A DNA stretch of 64,000 nt from Elephas maximus indicus. Lineage: Eukaryota > Chordata > Mammalia > Proboscidea > Elephantidae. Under the pieces are notes generated by a model. That model worked only from the letters and a program-made list of their open reading frames with translations. It did no database searches and was not told the DNA's origin. Position numbers and translations under genes: made by a program. Shown here in pieces: positions 48,401-54,095 of the stretch. Within the stretch, counting starts at the first letter, position 1. Each line of letters starts with the position of its first letter. Location of the stretch: assembly GCF_024166365.1 (NCBI RefSeq), contig NC_064839.1:33244378-33308377 (forward strand), in the 5' to 3' direction.

Positions 48401-50289
48401 AAAGTTGCTTGTTGGGTACTGTCAAGTCGCCTCTGATTCGTAGCAACTCCATGTGACAGAAGAGAGCTGCCTCAAGGGTTTTCTAGGTTATAATCTTTAC
48501 AGAAGCAGACTGCCAGGTCTTTCTCCTGCAGAATTGCTGGGTGGATTCGATCTGCCAACCTTTTGCACCATCAGGGCTCTTTTACAGTTGCTTAAAAAAT
48601 CCGTTTCTGTAGAGTTGATTGCAACTCATATTAACCCTATAGGACAAAGGAGTACTGCCCCATAGGGTTTCCAAGGAGCACCTGGCGGATTCAAACTGCT
48701 GATCTTTTGGTTAGCAGCCACAGCTGTTAACCACTACGCCACCAGGGTTTCTATTACAGTTCCTTAGTGACCTTAAATATCTTCTCAGCTCTGTCACATA
48801 TGGTTATATCTGCATTCAAAACACAAGGAACTCCAAGAATTTACAAGAGAACATAAGCTGCTTACAGGAATTCTACCACCTTGCCTCTTTGGCCAGAAGC
48901 TGGAAGCAAAGTGATGTGACACAGTACCACCTCTCTGAAAAAGCCAGAAGAGCCTGAGTTTAAATCCTGGCTTACACACACAGGGCACAGGACAAACAAG
49001 TTACCTAAACTCACCAAGGCTGTTTCCCTTTCTGTAAAGCAGAATGTCTGCCTTCAAGGCTGCTATTAGACTTTAGCGCCTAAAGTCCGTAATACAGCCC
49101 TAGACAGTAGTGCAAATGGGAGTTTCTGTTCTTAGGTACATAAAGTAACTTCTCTAGGGTTGGGGGCTTCAGAAACTTGGAGGTGAGGGGAAGCATCTTT
49201 GTTACCTCTATCGCTTCAGCACATAGAAAATGCTCAATAAATAAGGAAGGCGGAGTGTGAGGAGAAAAGGCAAGCGGGAAAGCAGCAAAGGACAAGGCTT
49301 AGACCTCCACTGCCCAACAAGGCAGGTCCCTGAGTGGCTCAAACTATTTGCACTTAACTACTAACCTGAAGGTTGGCAGTTTGAACCTACCCAGCTGCAC
49401 CGCAGAGGAAAGGCCTGACGATTTGCTTCCATAAAGATTACAGCCAAGAAAACCCTATGGAGCAGTTCTACTCTGTAACACATGGGGTCAGGATGAGTCC
49501 AAATTGACTGCAGCAGGGTTTGGTTTGGGCTTAGCCACGTGTTGCTACTGAGCACTAGAAATGTGGCTCAGAGATGTACTGTCAGAATCCACTCGATGGC
49601 AACGGGTCTGGTTTTGGGAAGCGCAAAATACACACAGGATCTCGAAGACAGTATGGAAAAAAGAATGTAAAATATCTCCAGTAAGTAAGCTTTTACACTG
49701 ATTACGTTGAAATGGTAGTATTTTGGATATACTGCGTTAAATAAACATACTGGTAAAATTGATCACACCTGTCTCTTTTCACTTTTAACGTGGCTACTAG
49801 AAAATTTACAACTACGTATGTGGATCGTATTTGGGGCTAGCATTATATTTTTATTGGACAGAGCCGATTTTAAACAATACCTAACACTTGGTATCGCTCT
49901 CAGTCGCCGGGGTGGGGTATCCCCAATTCCCCCATTCTACAGGCGAGAGGCTGAGCGCGGCGTGGCGGGGCCGGTGGCCGCCCTGGTGACCCGGCTGGCG
50001 CTGGGACCGAGCCCTTCAGACCAAAGAGCGCGTGGCGGAGGTGGGGGAGTCCCGGCCCTCGCGGAACCCCCGGGTCCCTGGTCGGAGCCCTGAGCGCCGG
50101 CTCTCCGCGCCCCACACGGCCTGGCCTGGCGGGAGGCCTGAGAGAGGCCCCACCGCGCCGTCCGCGCGCTCAGGCCCGCCCCGGACGCAGGGGAACCCGC
50201 CGGCACGACCGCCACGCTCGGGAAGCCCCGGCTCACCTCAGCTGCCGGTCGTACTTCTGCTCCTTGCGCAGCTTCCCCGGCTGAGCCAT
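15334..50289 (-). CDS. NAE1: NEDD8-activating enzyme E1 regulatory subunit, 20 spliced coding exons
   Basis: Seen: 20 exons on the minus strand, each bounded by GT/AG, with lengths 53,104,61,31,72,80,110,110,63,64,92,60,134,76,40,87,93,115,50 and 110 nt. They sum to 1605 nt, or 534 codons plus TAG, with no internal stop. The translation begins [18 protein letters not shown] and ends QTSATFQL, matching NAE1/APPBP1 throughout. Known for the family: NAE1 pairs with UBA3 as the E1 that adenylates NEDD8 and loads it for cullin neddylation. NAE1 is the half without the catalytic cysteine. The N-terminal half is a ThiF-like adenylation fold starting at the KYDRQLR motif, and the middle is a helical insertion replacing the cysteine domain. 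The start is chosen from the conserved N terminus inside a CpG island. Inference: a functional single-copy ortholog. Large introns (1, 6, 16, 17, 19) carry most repeats of the window. No truncation or frameshift was seen. Confidence 0.97.
15560..15780 (+). mobile_element. Old L1 3' end
   Basis: Contains 'cactgaattgtacacctaaaaatgg...caaatgttttgtta', typical of ancient L1 3' ends, ending in A-rich sequence. It lies in NAE1 intron 19. A decayed ORF2-like stretch follows at 15830-15960. Confidence 0.5.
16053..16191 (+). mobile_element. AfroSINE, plus orientation
   Basis: Head 'ggtgcagtggctaagcact', internal 'gattacagcctagaaaaccc'. Flanked by gtattctaa at 16044-16052 and 16192-16200. Confidence 0.9.
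16711..17206 (+). mobile_element. AfroSINE interrupted by two opposite-strand AfroSINE units
   Basis: A plus-strand SINE (16711-16824) resumes at 17108 and ends in 'gactcgacagcaatgggtt...' near 17206. The repeated 7-mer aaagatt (16818-16824, 17108-17114) brackets the inserted block. Confidence 0.8.
16825..17107 (-). mobile_element. Two minus-strand AfroSINE units nested in the SINE above
   Basis: Two tails ('gtcgattctgactcatag' near 16845, 'gtcaattctgattcatag' near 16965) are each followed by 'ccccatagggtttcca'. The first unit lacks a complete head; the second runs to 'accactacaccacc'. Confidence 0.75.
17210..18100. other. NAE1 intron 19 sequence with nothing recognised
   Basis: AT-rich unique sequence with a short tg-rich run near 17815-17840. 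No open frame or repeat that I can name. Confidence 0.5.
18112..18161 (-). CDS. NAE1: NAE1 coding exon 19 (residues 482-499)
   Basis: 50 nt encode [18 protein letters not shown], a conserved part of the E1 C-terminal lobe. The donor is gtgagt. Confidence 0.95.
18247..18361 (-). CDS. NAE1: NAE1 coding exon 18 (residues 444-482)
   Basis: 115 nt encode [20 protein letters not shown] then [18 protein letters not shown], the start of the C-terminal lobe. The upstream intron 17 is about 6.4 kb and full of repeats. Confidence 0.95.
18735..18965 (-). mobile_element. Old L1 3' end
   Basis: 'agaatatatatagcaaaacataccaa...gtacaatttagta...cattctcaccctcc' is the reversed 3' end of an old L1, directly followed by a younger L1. 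Confidence 0.5.
18979..20192 (-). mobile_element. 5'-truncated L1, 3' UTR and ORF2 end
   Basis: Starts with a T run (the reversed poly(A)) and follows the L1 3' UTR and the last part of ORF2 in reverse. It is more diverged than the copy at 25091. It lies in NAE1 intron 17 in the gene's sense orientation. Confidence 0.88.
20236..20415 (+). mobile_element. AfroSINE, plus orientation, T-rich tail
   Basis: Head 'gtggcatagtggttaagtgc', then 'cctatagggtcgctatgagt'. It ends in a long T run near 20395-20408, showing that this family's 3' tail is T-rich. Confidence 0.88.
20695..20895 (-). repeat. MIR with internal (TG)n
   Basis: 'tttacagatgagaaaactgaagcacaga' is the reversed MIR core. A TG microsatellite sits at 20767-20783. 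Confidence 0.65.
21080..21305 (-). repeat. MIR
   Basis: 'ttgagtacttaaaaggtgttaggcag' to 'gatctgaacccaggtctatct' follows the reversed MIR consensus. Confidence 0.65.
21312..21882 (+). mobile_element. MLT1-like LTR (ERVL-MaLR)
   Basis: Contains 'gtgatgctgtgcgacctctaaggctaggtc', 'gggggaagccagccatcat' and the ending 'tgttttaaaccagtaagttctgggg', all typical of MLT1 LTRs. It is an ancient non-coding endogenous retroviral LTR. Confidence 0.75.
22058..22364 (+). mobile_element. ERVL-like LTR fragment
   Basis: Starts 'gttaaggctatgtgtcaacttggttgg', an LTR-type opening, and is broken by the RTE element that follows. Family assignment is tentative. Confidence 0.4.
22365..24033 (-). mobile_element. RTE-type LINE, 5'-truncated
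   Basis: Reverse-strand translation gives reverse transcriptase and C-terminal RTE sequence ([20 protein letters not shown] near 22780; [20 protein letters not shown] near 23610), with several stops. The 3' end carries 'aggtgcc...gattctgactcatagtgacc'. A SINE (23239-23405) splits it. Confidence 0.88.
23239..23405 (-). mobile_element. AfroSINE nested in the RTE
   Basis: Minus-strand SINE with a perfect 12-base duplication acagattgaata at 23227-23238 and 23406-23417. The insertion postdates the RTE. Confidence 0.93.
24375..24525 (+). mobile_element. Old L1 3' end
   Basis: 'aatgtcactgaactgtacatg...ctgttgcattggtgtgtgttttgct' followed by an A-rich end is typical of an old L1 terminus. Confidence 0.45.
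24721..24813 (-). CDS. NAE1: NAE1 coding exon 17 (residues 413-444)
   Basis: 93 nt encode [20 protein letters not shown] then [10 protein letters not shown]. The donor is gtaaga. Its acceptor lies about 280 bases from the 3' end of the intronic L1. Confidence 0.95.
25091..27495 (-). mobile_element. Young 5'-truncated L1 in NAE1 intron 16
   Basis: 2.4 kb reading on the minus strand as the last part of ORF2 (27474 down to 26081), the 3' UTR and a poly(A) run (T run at 25091-25100). Flanked by tataggat at 25083-25090 and 27496-27503. It is nearly identical to 9490-11898 apart from a few substitutions and a 2-base deletion near 26126. It is in the same direction as NAE1. The nearest exon (17) is about 280 bases away. 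Confidence 0.94.
27551..27642 (-). mobile_element. AfroSINE tail fragment
   Basis: 'actgccgccgagtcgattccgactcatagtgacc' then 'agaactgcccgatagtttccaagg'. The tRNA-like head is missing. Confidence 0.8.
27744..27830 (-). CDS. NAE1: NAE1 coding exon 16 (residues 384-413)
   Basis: 87 nt encode [20 protein letters not shown] then DTLNKDEI. Donor gtaagt is at 27743-27742. The next intron carries the young L1 insertion. Confidence 0.95.
28050..28220 (+). repeat. MIR and an (ATT)n run
   Basis: 'ctctgagcctcagttttctcat' and 'cacaatgcctgacatgactcaataaata' follow MIR. An ATT microsatellite follows at about 28197-28215. Confidence 0.65.
28690..28855 (+). mobile_element. Old L1 3' end
   Basis: 'aatgtcactaaatcatacaag...ggcaaatgttttgttacat' resembles the L1 terminus seen at 15560-15780. 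Confidence 0.4.
29337..29376 (-). CDS. NAE1: NAE1 coding exon 15 (residues 371-384)
   Basis: A 40-nt exon encoding [14 protein letters not shown] with donor gtaagt. It ends in the first base of the cysteine codon. Confidence 0.94.
29659..29734 (-). CDS. NAE1: NAE1 coding exon 14 (residues 345-370)
   Basis: 76 nt encode [20 protein letters not shown] then QSIGQ. The donor is gtaagc. Confidence 0.95.
30775..31000 (+). repeat. MIR
   Basis: 'gtggctaagtgcatgggctctggag' through 'cttagtttccccatccctaaaatgg' follows MIR. Confidence 0.7.
31191..31324 (-). CDS. NAE1: NAE1 coding exon 13 (residues 301-345)
   Basis: 134 nt, the longest coding exon, encoding [20 protein letters not shown] then [20 protein letters not shown] and KLQNV. 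Only 97 bases separate it from exon 12. Confidence 0.96.
31422..31481 (-). CDS. NAE1: NAE1 coding exon 12 (residues 281-300)
   Basis: 60 nt, phase 0 at both ends, encoding [20 protein letters not shown]. The donor is gtaacc. Confidence 0.95.
32000..32490 (+). repeat. L2 3' end
   Basis: 'aggtcactctacggccctgctcaaaatgctcc...cctttgcacgtcgcttc...tcttttcctggcctccc' follows the conserved L2 3' end. Intron 11-12 region of NAE1. Confidence 0.7.
32495..33180. other. NAE1 intron 11 sequence with nothing recognised
   Basis: AT-rich. The start (32500-32660) weakly resembles an old L1 3' end. Otherwise no named feature. Confidence 0.4.
33188..33279 (-). CDS. NAE1: NAE1 coding exon 11 (residues 250-280)
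   Basis: 92 nt encode [20 protein letters not shown] then [11 protein letters not shown]. It is an acidic helical segment of the insertion domain and ends in phase 0. Confidence 0.95.
33570..33633 (-). CDS. NAE1: NAE1 coding exon 10 (residues 229-250)
   Basis: 64 nt encode [20 protein letters not shown] then Q and a split glycine. The donor is gtaaga. Confidence 0.95.
33854..34011 (+). mobile_element. AfroSINE, plus orientation
   Basis: Full head and tail, with a perfect 9-base duplication tgccctata at 33845-33853 and 34012-34020. It lies about 120 bases from NAE1 exon 9. Confidence 0.93.
34133..34195 (-). CDS. NAE1: NAE1 coding exon 9 (residues 208-228)
   Basis: 63 nt, phase 0 at both ends, encoding [20 protein letters not shown] then E. 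The donor is gtatgt and the acceptor follows a t-rich tract. Confidence 0.95.
35039..35148 (-). CDS. NAE1: NAE1 coding exon 8 (residues 171-207)
   Basis: 110 nt encode [20 protein letters not shown] then [17 protein letters not shown], the transition from the first adenylation lobe to the helical insertion. Phase 0 at its 3' end. The donor gttggt is weaker than the others. Confidence 0.96.
35296..36262. mobile_element. Possible hAT-type DNA element split by a SINE
   Basis: The ends 'agggctggattaaggca' (left) and 'cttgcttttgggtaatcca' (right) look like decayed inverted termini of a hAT element. The body is AT-rich with no transposase frame that I can read. This is a weak assignment. Confidence 0.3.
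35585..35730 (-). mobile_element. AfroSINE, minus orientation
   Basis: 'ccctcgagtcgattccaactcatagcaaccc', 'ggtggattcgaaccgccaac' and 'cacttaaccactatgccac' are all present in reverse order. Confidence 0.9.
36570..36775 (+). repeat. MIR
   Basis: 'gtgtaaccttaggtaagtaactcaatctctctatgcctcag' follows the MIR core. Confidence 0.65.
36837..37012 (-). mobile_element. AfroSINE with an A-run insertion
   Basis: Reversed tail 'gctgttgagtcaattccaactcatag', an A run near 36892-36904, then 'cttggttagcagcggagctcttaactgctgtgccacc'. Confidence 0.88.
37015..37270 (+). repeat. L2-like fragment
   Basis: 'gacccatttaaaataaaac'-type and 'actcttcagtggcccacc' motifs of L2 3' ends. Diverged. Confidence 0.45.
37300..37905. 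other. NAE1 intron 7 sequence with nothing certain
   Basis: 37400-37720 has an LTR-like flavour ('aataaagaagccatacctgttgtatcacc') but I cannot assign a family. Confidence 0.3.
37916..38025 (-). CDS. NAE1: NAE1 coding exon 7 (residues 134-171)
   Basis: 110 nt encode [20 protein letters not shown] then [17 protein letters not shown]. Acceptor AG is at 38027-38026 and donor gtaaaa at 37915-37914. Confidence 0.96.
38318..38525 (-). mobile_element. Older AfroSINE-related SINE with a longer body
   Basis: A divergent form with 'ggaccccacgtatgtttgag', 'agaagtagatcaccaggtttcttcc' and 'tgggtagacttgagtctcc'. Similar long-body copies lie at 55575-55700 and 57640-57850. Confidence 0.75.
39629..41050 (-). 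mobile_element. Old L1 3' UTR material nested in the RTE
   Basis: L1 3'-UTR-like sequence starting with a T run. Flanked by a 9-base duplication tcctcttct at 39620-39628 and 41051-41059, which restores a continuous RTE when removed. It is itself split by a SINE (39913-40106). Confidence 0.85.
39913..40106 (-). mobile_element. AfroSINE nested in the L1 inside the RTE
   Basis: Reversed SINE with a 10-base duplication gagttcataa at 39903-39912 and 40107-40116. Confidence 0.9.
42021..42931 (+). pseudogene. Inverted RTE 5' region with endonuclease remnant
   Basis: Plus-strand frame 42453-42656 reads [21 protein letters not shown] endonuclease sequence ([15 protein letters not shown]). After a stop, '[17 protein letters not shown]'-type sequence continues to about 42850. 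It is the N-terminal endonuclease domain of the RTE protein, degraded. Confidence 0.8.
42968..43123 (+). mobile_element. AfroSINE, plus orientation
   Basis: 'ggcagtgcagtggttaagacc', 'cagttcgaatccaccagcc' and 'taactcgatggcaaca'. It lies about 110 bases from NAE1 exon 6. Confidence 0.9.
43233..43312 (-). CDS. NAE1: NAE1 coding exon 6 (residues 108-134)
   Basis: 80 nt encode [20 protein letters not shown] and then ATQLPE, part of the adenylation fold. It ends GAA AG before donor gtaaat. A complete RTE insertion ends about 290 bases downstream of it in intron 6. Confidence 0.95.
43541..43612 (-). CDS. NAE1: NAE1 coding exon 5 (residues 84-107)
   Basis: 72 nt, phase 0 at both ends, encoding [20 protein letters not shown] followed by FVEE. 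There are conservative differences from human NAE1. The donor is gtacat. Confidence 0.95.
43620..44340. other. NAE1 intron 4, nothing recognised
   Basis: AT-rich unique intron sequence without a recognisable repeat or open frame. Confidence 0.5.
44343..44373 (-). CDS. NAE1: NAE1 coding exon 4 (residues 73-83)
   Basis: A 31-nt microexon encodes [11 protein letters not shown], with donor gtaaaa and acceptor AG at 44375-44374. It is placed by protein homology and exact phase between exons 3 and 5. Confidence 0.93.
44706..45034 (+). mobile_element. Short L1 3' UTR insertion
   Basis: About 330 bases of L1 3' UTR plus poly(A), with a perfect 16-base duplication atatatatattacaca at 44690-44705 and 45035-45050. 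Same subfamily as 1-423. Antisense to NAE1 in intron 3. Confidence 0.95.
45051..45990. other. NAE1 intron 3 sequence with nothing recognised
   Basis: No repeat or open frame that I can support. Confidence 0.45.
45995..46175 (-). repeat. MIR
   Basis: 'ttgccagacacccatgctagcac' to 'gaagctaggattcaggcctcac' follows reversed MIR. Confidence 0.55.
46207..46267 (-). CDS. NAE1: NAE1 coding exon 3 (residues 53-73)
   Basis: 61 nt encode [20 protein letters not shown]. The FTIIDG strand and the acidic residue after it are conserved in E1 adenylation folds. The intron to exon 2 is only 93 bases. The donor is gtatgt at 46206-46205. Confidence 0.96.
46361..46464 (-). CDS. NAE1: NAE1 coding exon 2 (residues 18-53)
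   Basis: 104 nt encode [20 protein letters not shown] and on to NLVLPG, the start of the Rossmann-like adenylation fold. Acceptor AG is at 46466-46465 and donor gtaatg at 46360-46359. The final glycine codon is split 1+2. Confidence 0.96.
46470..47185. other. NAE1 intron 1, unrecognised part
   Basis: AT-rich with no named feature. Confidence 0.45.
47191..47390 (+). mobile_element. AfroSINE, plus orientation (first of an inverted pair)
   Basis: 'ggtggtgcaatggttaagtgc' head through 'aatcaactccacggcacct' tail. Confidence 0.9.
47406..47567 (-). mobile_element. AfroSINE, minus orientation (second of an inverted pair)
   Basis: Reversed SINE with an 11-base duplication taggaagtata at 47395-47405 and 47568-47578. 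Only about 15 bases separate it from the plus-strand SINE. Confidence 0.93.
47930..47960. repeat. Poly(T) run
   Basis: T homopolymer at about 47942-47957 in NAE1 intron 1. Confidence 0.6.
48023..48152 (+). mobile_element. AfroSINE, internally shortened
   Basis: The head lacks part of the tRNA-like region. Perfect 12-base duplication ttgggtagttgg at 48011-48022 and 48153-48164. Confidence 0.9.
48405..48752 (-). mobile_element. Two minus-strand SINEs in tandem
   Basis: An older unit at 48405-48590 ('ctgtcaagtcgcctctgattcgtagcaac') and a standard AfroSINE at about 48597-48752 ('ccccatagggtttccaaggagcacctggcggattc'). Confidence 0.82.
48755..49320. other. NAE1 intron 1, unrecognised part
   Basis: No named repeat. 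49210-49270 may hold a MIR scrap ('agaaaatgctcaataaata'). Confidence 0.4.
49325..49620 (+). mobile_element. AfroSINE and a second tail fragment
   Basis: 'ctgagtggctcaaactatttgc' to 'ccaaattgactgcagcagggtttgg' (49325-49530), then an isolated tail 'cagaatccactcgatggcaacgggtctgg' (49583-49615). Confidence 0.75.
50237..50289 (-). CDS. NAE1: NAE1 coding exon 1 (residues 1-18)
   Basis: The ATG is at 50289-50287 and the exon ends ...CTG AG before the donor gtgagc (50236-50235). It encodes the E1 N-terminal motif KYDRQLR, whose arginines lie near the nucleotide site in E1 families (established knowledge). The codon for residue 18 is split 2+1 with exon 2. It lies in the CpG island. Confidence 0.96.
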
Positions 50290-50408
50290 GGCAGCGCTCG
50301 CCGCGCGGAGAAAAGCCGAGCCCCTGCAGAGGGCCACCACCACCACCTCCGCCCGCGCACAGGCGCACTGAGCGCCCCTTCGCAGCCGCCGCAGCCGTCT
50401 ACGCGCCG

Positions 50409-50422
50409 CCCCTAGGGGGCGC
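50409..50422 (+). promoter_or_regulatory. CTCF-like motif at the NAE1 promoter
   Basis: CCCCTAGGGGGCGC fits the CTCF core consensus closely. It sits about 120 bases upstream of the NAE1 ATG. Occupancy cannot be judged from sequence. Confidence 0.5.
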
Positions 50423-50474
50423 CGCCACTGCACTGCGCACGCGTCGACGGTACGCTAGGCGTAGGCAGCCGCTA

Positions 50475-51970
50475 CCCGGACCTGGTCTCGGGTGGCTGGT
50501 CCAGTCAGTCCGAGTGCAACAGCCCCGCAGGTCTACCAGTCTCTCCCTCTGTCCATGCTGTAATAGTGAGGGACTCGGTCTTTGGAATCACGCCGACTTG
50601 GGTTTTAATCATTTACTTGTGTGAGATCCCCTCTTTACCTCCCAAATCCTTAGTTTCCCCGTCTGAGCAATGGGGATACGTGGGTCTCCGTTAGAGTGTT
50701 CTTTTAGCCTTAAAGAAGATTTTGAATATACAGAGCCAGACTCACAAAAAAATCCTGGATGAATAATAACTTTCATTATTATGATCATTATTGTCCGTCC
50801 ATTTCATCCAGTCTTCCCTGCAACAAGCCCACACCCTGAGGGTATGTTTTGTACCACAAAGTAAGCTGCTCCCAGCTCTTACCAAAAAGGAGGCCCTGTT
50901 TTTGGTTGCTCACAGACCCGTGAGGGAAAAGGGACAGTAAATAAGTGCTTGTCAGAGAATGTACGAAGAGAGAGAGGGTAGCTGGTATGTTGAGGGGTGC
51001 CCAGAGGGACCCCACCCTCTTCCTTTTCCAGGAATGTTTCAAGTGGTGTTGGGATGGAAGGGTGTTTTAAGCAGGAGGAACAGCAAGCGTCATCTTTGAG
51101 AGGCGGCGAAAGCACTGCAGGCTGAGCCGTAGCTTCTAGAGTGAGTTTGGTGTCCTGGGGAGTCAGACGAGGGGTAGGAAGTGGTCAGGGGAGGTTTGAG
51201 AGACAGCAGGAGCCAGGCTGTGAGGACTGTGAACTTGCAAGGAGGAAGTTAATGTCCGCTACTTCCTGAAGAGCCACTCTTCAGGAAGAGGATCGCTGCC
51301 CTGTGGGGATGGGTGGGAAGGAAGGGGCCACTGCCATAAGGCTGAGGGAAAGGGAAAGAGCTGAAAGTCAGGAGACCAGCAGGGAGGGAGACAAGGATTC
51401 CTCCCCCTCTACTTCCCAGACCCTATAGGCACCTTCAGGTTAATAATAATGGCCTGAAATAAGGTGAAAATGAGCACAGGTCCCAATGCCCACCCCTACC
51501 TTACCCTTGGTTGGGAACAGGGGAGGTGTCACAGTTTGACAGTAATAATGCAGTGATGATAGATGCAATTGTCCCTGGGTGTTGTCTCCAGGATCAGGGT
51601 GGGTGCACACTCCCCGCCACACCTTCCCTGGCCCTTACCCAGCACCTATGGGACATGGCTGTTGGGAAACAGAAGCATGAGGCTTTCCCAGCTCCTCATA
51701 TGCTTATGCTGTCACATTTCCTTCTCCAGTTGGACAGGTGAAATATAAGGGATAATAAAATACGCCCAGGTAACGTGGCAAGGTCAAAAAGTGGCAAGTG
51801 AAAGTTCACCGCACAACCTCTCACGTTCAGTGCAGTCATTGACTAAATAAAAGGAACCACCCCCCAAAATCAGGGGGGAGTCATGTTGCTACCGAAGAAA
51901 TACATGATTTTGAGAAGGTTTCTGTTGGTGGTATCTGTAAAAAAAAGATAGCTCAGTATAATTTTTCCTA
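50475..51970. other. Unique sequence upstream of NAE1
   Basis: No gene recognised. A MIR-like scrap lies at about 50565-50700 ('ggtctttggaatcacgccgacttggg...ccttagtttccccgtctgagcaatgggg'). Confidence 0.45.
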
Positions 51971-51984
51971 CATAATGGGACATA

Positions 51985-52510
51985 GTTATCTAGTGCTGCT
52001 ATAACAGAGATAACATAACTGGATGGCTTTAATAAAGAGAAATTTATTCTCTCATAGTCTAGGAGGCTAGAAGTGCAAACTCATGGTGCCAGCTCCCAGG
52101 CAAGACTTTCTCTCTGTCAGTTCTGGGAGCAGATCCTTGTCATCAATCTTCCCCTGGTCTAGGAGTTTCTCAATGCAGGGACCCCAGGTCTAAAGGACAA
52201 ACTCCACTCCCAGCACGTCTTTCTTGGTGGTATGAGGTCCCTCTCCTCTCTGCTCACTTCTCTCTTTTATATCTCAAAAGAGCTTTACCCAAGATACAAT
52301 CTAATCCTGTAGATTGAGTCCTGCCTCTAATCCTGCCTCTAACATAACTGCCTCTAATCCTGCCTCATTTATATCATAGATGTTAGTGTTTACAACACAT
52401 AGGATAATCACATCACATCACAAAATTGTGGACAATTACACAATACTGGGAATCATGCCCTAGCCAAGTTAACACACATTTTTGGGAGACACAATTCAAT
52501 CCATAATGGG
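51985..52510 (-). mobile_element. ERVL-type LTR
   Basis: 'agttatctagtgctgctataacagag' to 'tttgggagacacaattcaatccataatgg' is the reverse of the LTR family also present at 61732-62300 (shared 'aatctcttttgagatataaa'-type core). It contains a short local duplication 'taatcctgcctctaa' at 52314-52360. Non-coding. Confidence 0.75.
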
Positions 52511-52539
52511 GCAAGAAGGCTGCTGGCTAATGACTAATC

Positions 52540-52622
52540 CCACCACCTGTTCTTCTTAGCTGTGTGACATTGGGCAACTCACTTTGTTCTTCTGAACCTC
52601 ATTGTCCTCATCTGTAAAACGT
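52540..52622 (+). repeat. MIR fragment
   Basis: 'gctgtgtgacattgggcaactcact' and 'ctgtaaaac' follow MIR, cut by the next L1. Confidence 0.6.
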
Positions 52623-52626
52623 TGTT

Positions 52627-53632
52627 GTTCAATGATGAATCCGTGAAACATTTCATAACATGGAGGAATCTGGAAGGCATTATGCTGAGTGAAATTAGTC
52701 AGTAGCAAAATTCAAGAAATAGTTTAAACACAGAAGAATATTATTTGATGGTTACAGGGTGGGGAGGGAGGGAGAAAGGTATTCACTAATTAGATAGTAG
52801 ACAAGAACTATTTTAGGTGAAGGGAAAGACAACACACAGTACAGGAAAGTTCAGCATAACTGGACTAAACCAAAGCAAAGCAGTTTCCTGAACAAAGCCA
52901 AACACTACCAAGGCCAGAGTAGCAGGGACAGGGACCTGGGGACCATGGTTTCAGGGGACATCTAGGACAATTTGCGTAATAAAATCTATTAAGAAAACAT
53001 TCTGCATCCCACCTTGGTGAGTGGCATCTGCGGTCTTAAACGCTAGCAAGTGGCCATCTAAGATGCATCAATTGGTCTCAACCCACCTGGAGCAAAGGAG
53101 AATGAAGAACACCAAAGACACAAGGTAATTACAAGCCCAAGAGACAGAAAGGGCCATGTAAACCAGACTACATCAGCCTGAGACCAGAAGAACTAGATGG
53201 TGCCCAGTTATAACTGATGACTGCCCTGACAGGGAACACAACAGAGAACACCTGAGGGAGCAGAACAGTGGGATGCAGACCTCAAATTCTCATAAAAAGA
53301 ACAGACTTAATGGTCTGACTGAGACTAGAGGGACCCTGGAGGTCACGGTCCCCAGACCTTCTGTTAGCCCAAGACAGGAACCATTCCCAAAGCCAACTCT
53401 TCAGACACGGATTGGACTGGACTATATGTAGGCAGCTCCTGTCTGGAGGCGAGATGAGAAGGCAAAGGAGGACAGGAGCTGACTGAATGGACACGGGGAA
53501 TACAGAGTGGAGAGGAGGAGGGTGCTGTCTCATTAGAGGGACAGTAACTAGGAGTACATAGCAAGGTGAATATGAGTTTTTGGATGAGAGACTGACTTGA
53601 TTTGTAAGCTTTCACTTAAAGCGCAAAAAAAA
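52627..53632 (+). mobile_element. 5'-truncated L1, 3' end
   Basis: Starts in the ORF2 end ('gatgaatccgtgaaacatttc') and runs through the 3' UTR to an A run at 53623-53632. Confidence 0.88.
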
Positions 53633-54062
53633 AAATGTCAAGTCAGCTATGATTTGGGTACGACAGAACAAAACGATGCCCAGTCCTGTGTCGTCCCCAC
53701 AACTGCCACATGTTTTAGTCCATCATTGCAGCCACTGTGCCAATGCATGGCACCAAGGGTCGCCCTCATCCTCGTTGGCCCTCTACTTTGCCAAACATGA
53801 TGTCCTTCTCCAATGATTGATCCCTACAGATGACATGTCCAAAGCAAATCAGTCGGACAATGTTCTGATCCATAAAGTTTTCATTGACAAATTTTTGGAA
53901 GTACATCTCCAGGCCGCTCTTCCTCGTCTTAGTCTGGAAATTCTACTGAAACCTATCCATCATAGATGACCCTGCTGGTATATGAAATATCAGTAGCATA
54001 GCTTCCAGCATCATAGCAACACACTAGCCACCACAGTACAACAAACTGACAGATGGGTGGCG
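53633..54062 (-). mobile_element. Internally deleted RTE derivative
   Basis: The left part matches the RTE 3' end (as at 38710-38950). The right part from about 53875 matches the RTE 5' end (compare 42030-42150: 'gaccctgctggtat...cagcatag..cttccagcat'). The whole coding middle is missing and both halves are in the same orientation. Confidence 0.8.
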
Positions 54063-54095
54063 AGGATAATAATAATACCCACCTAATGGAGTTCT

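Larger units (their letters stand above)
49890..50470 (-). promoter_or_regulatory. NAE1: NAE1 CpG-island promoter and 5' UTR
   Basis: This block is dense in CpG and GC, unlike its AT-rich surroundings, and contains exon 1. Candidate sites upstream of the ATG are a CTCF-like core at 50409-50422 and an NRF1-like TGCGCACGCG at 50434-50443. A related gcgcacaggcgca is near 50357. No TATA box was seen. The start site is probably between 50310 and 50430 (inference). Confidence 0.85.

Noticed and set aside
49818..50415. Several overlapping open frames on both strands (up to 143 codons)
   Set aside because: GC-rich CpG-island frames around NAE1 exon 1. Low-complexity Gly/Pro/Arg composition and no recognisable domain; only the exon-1 frame is supported.
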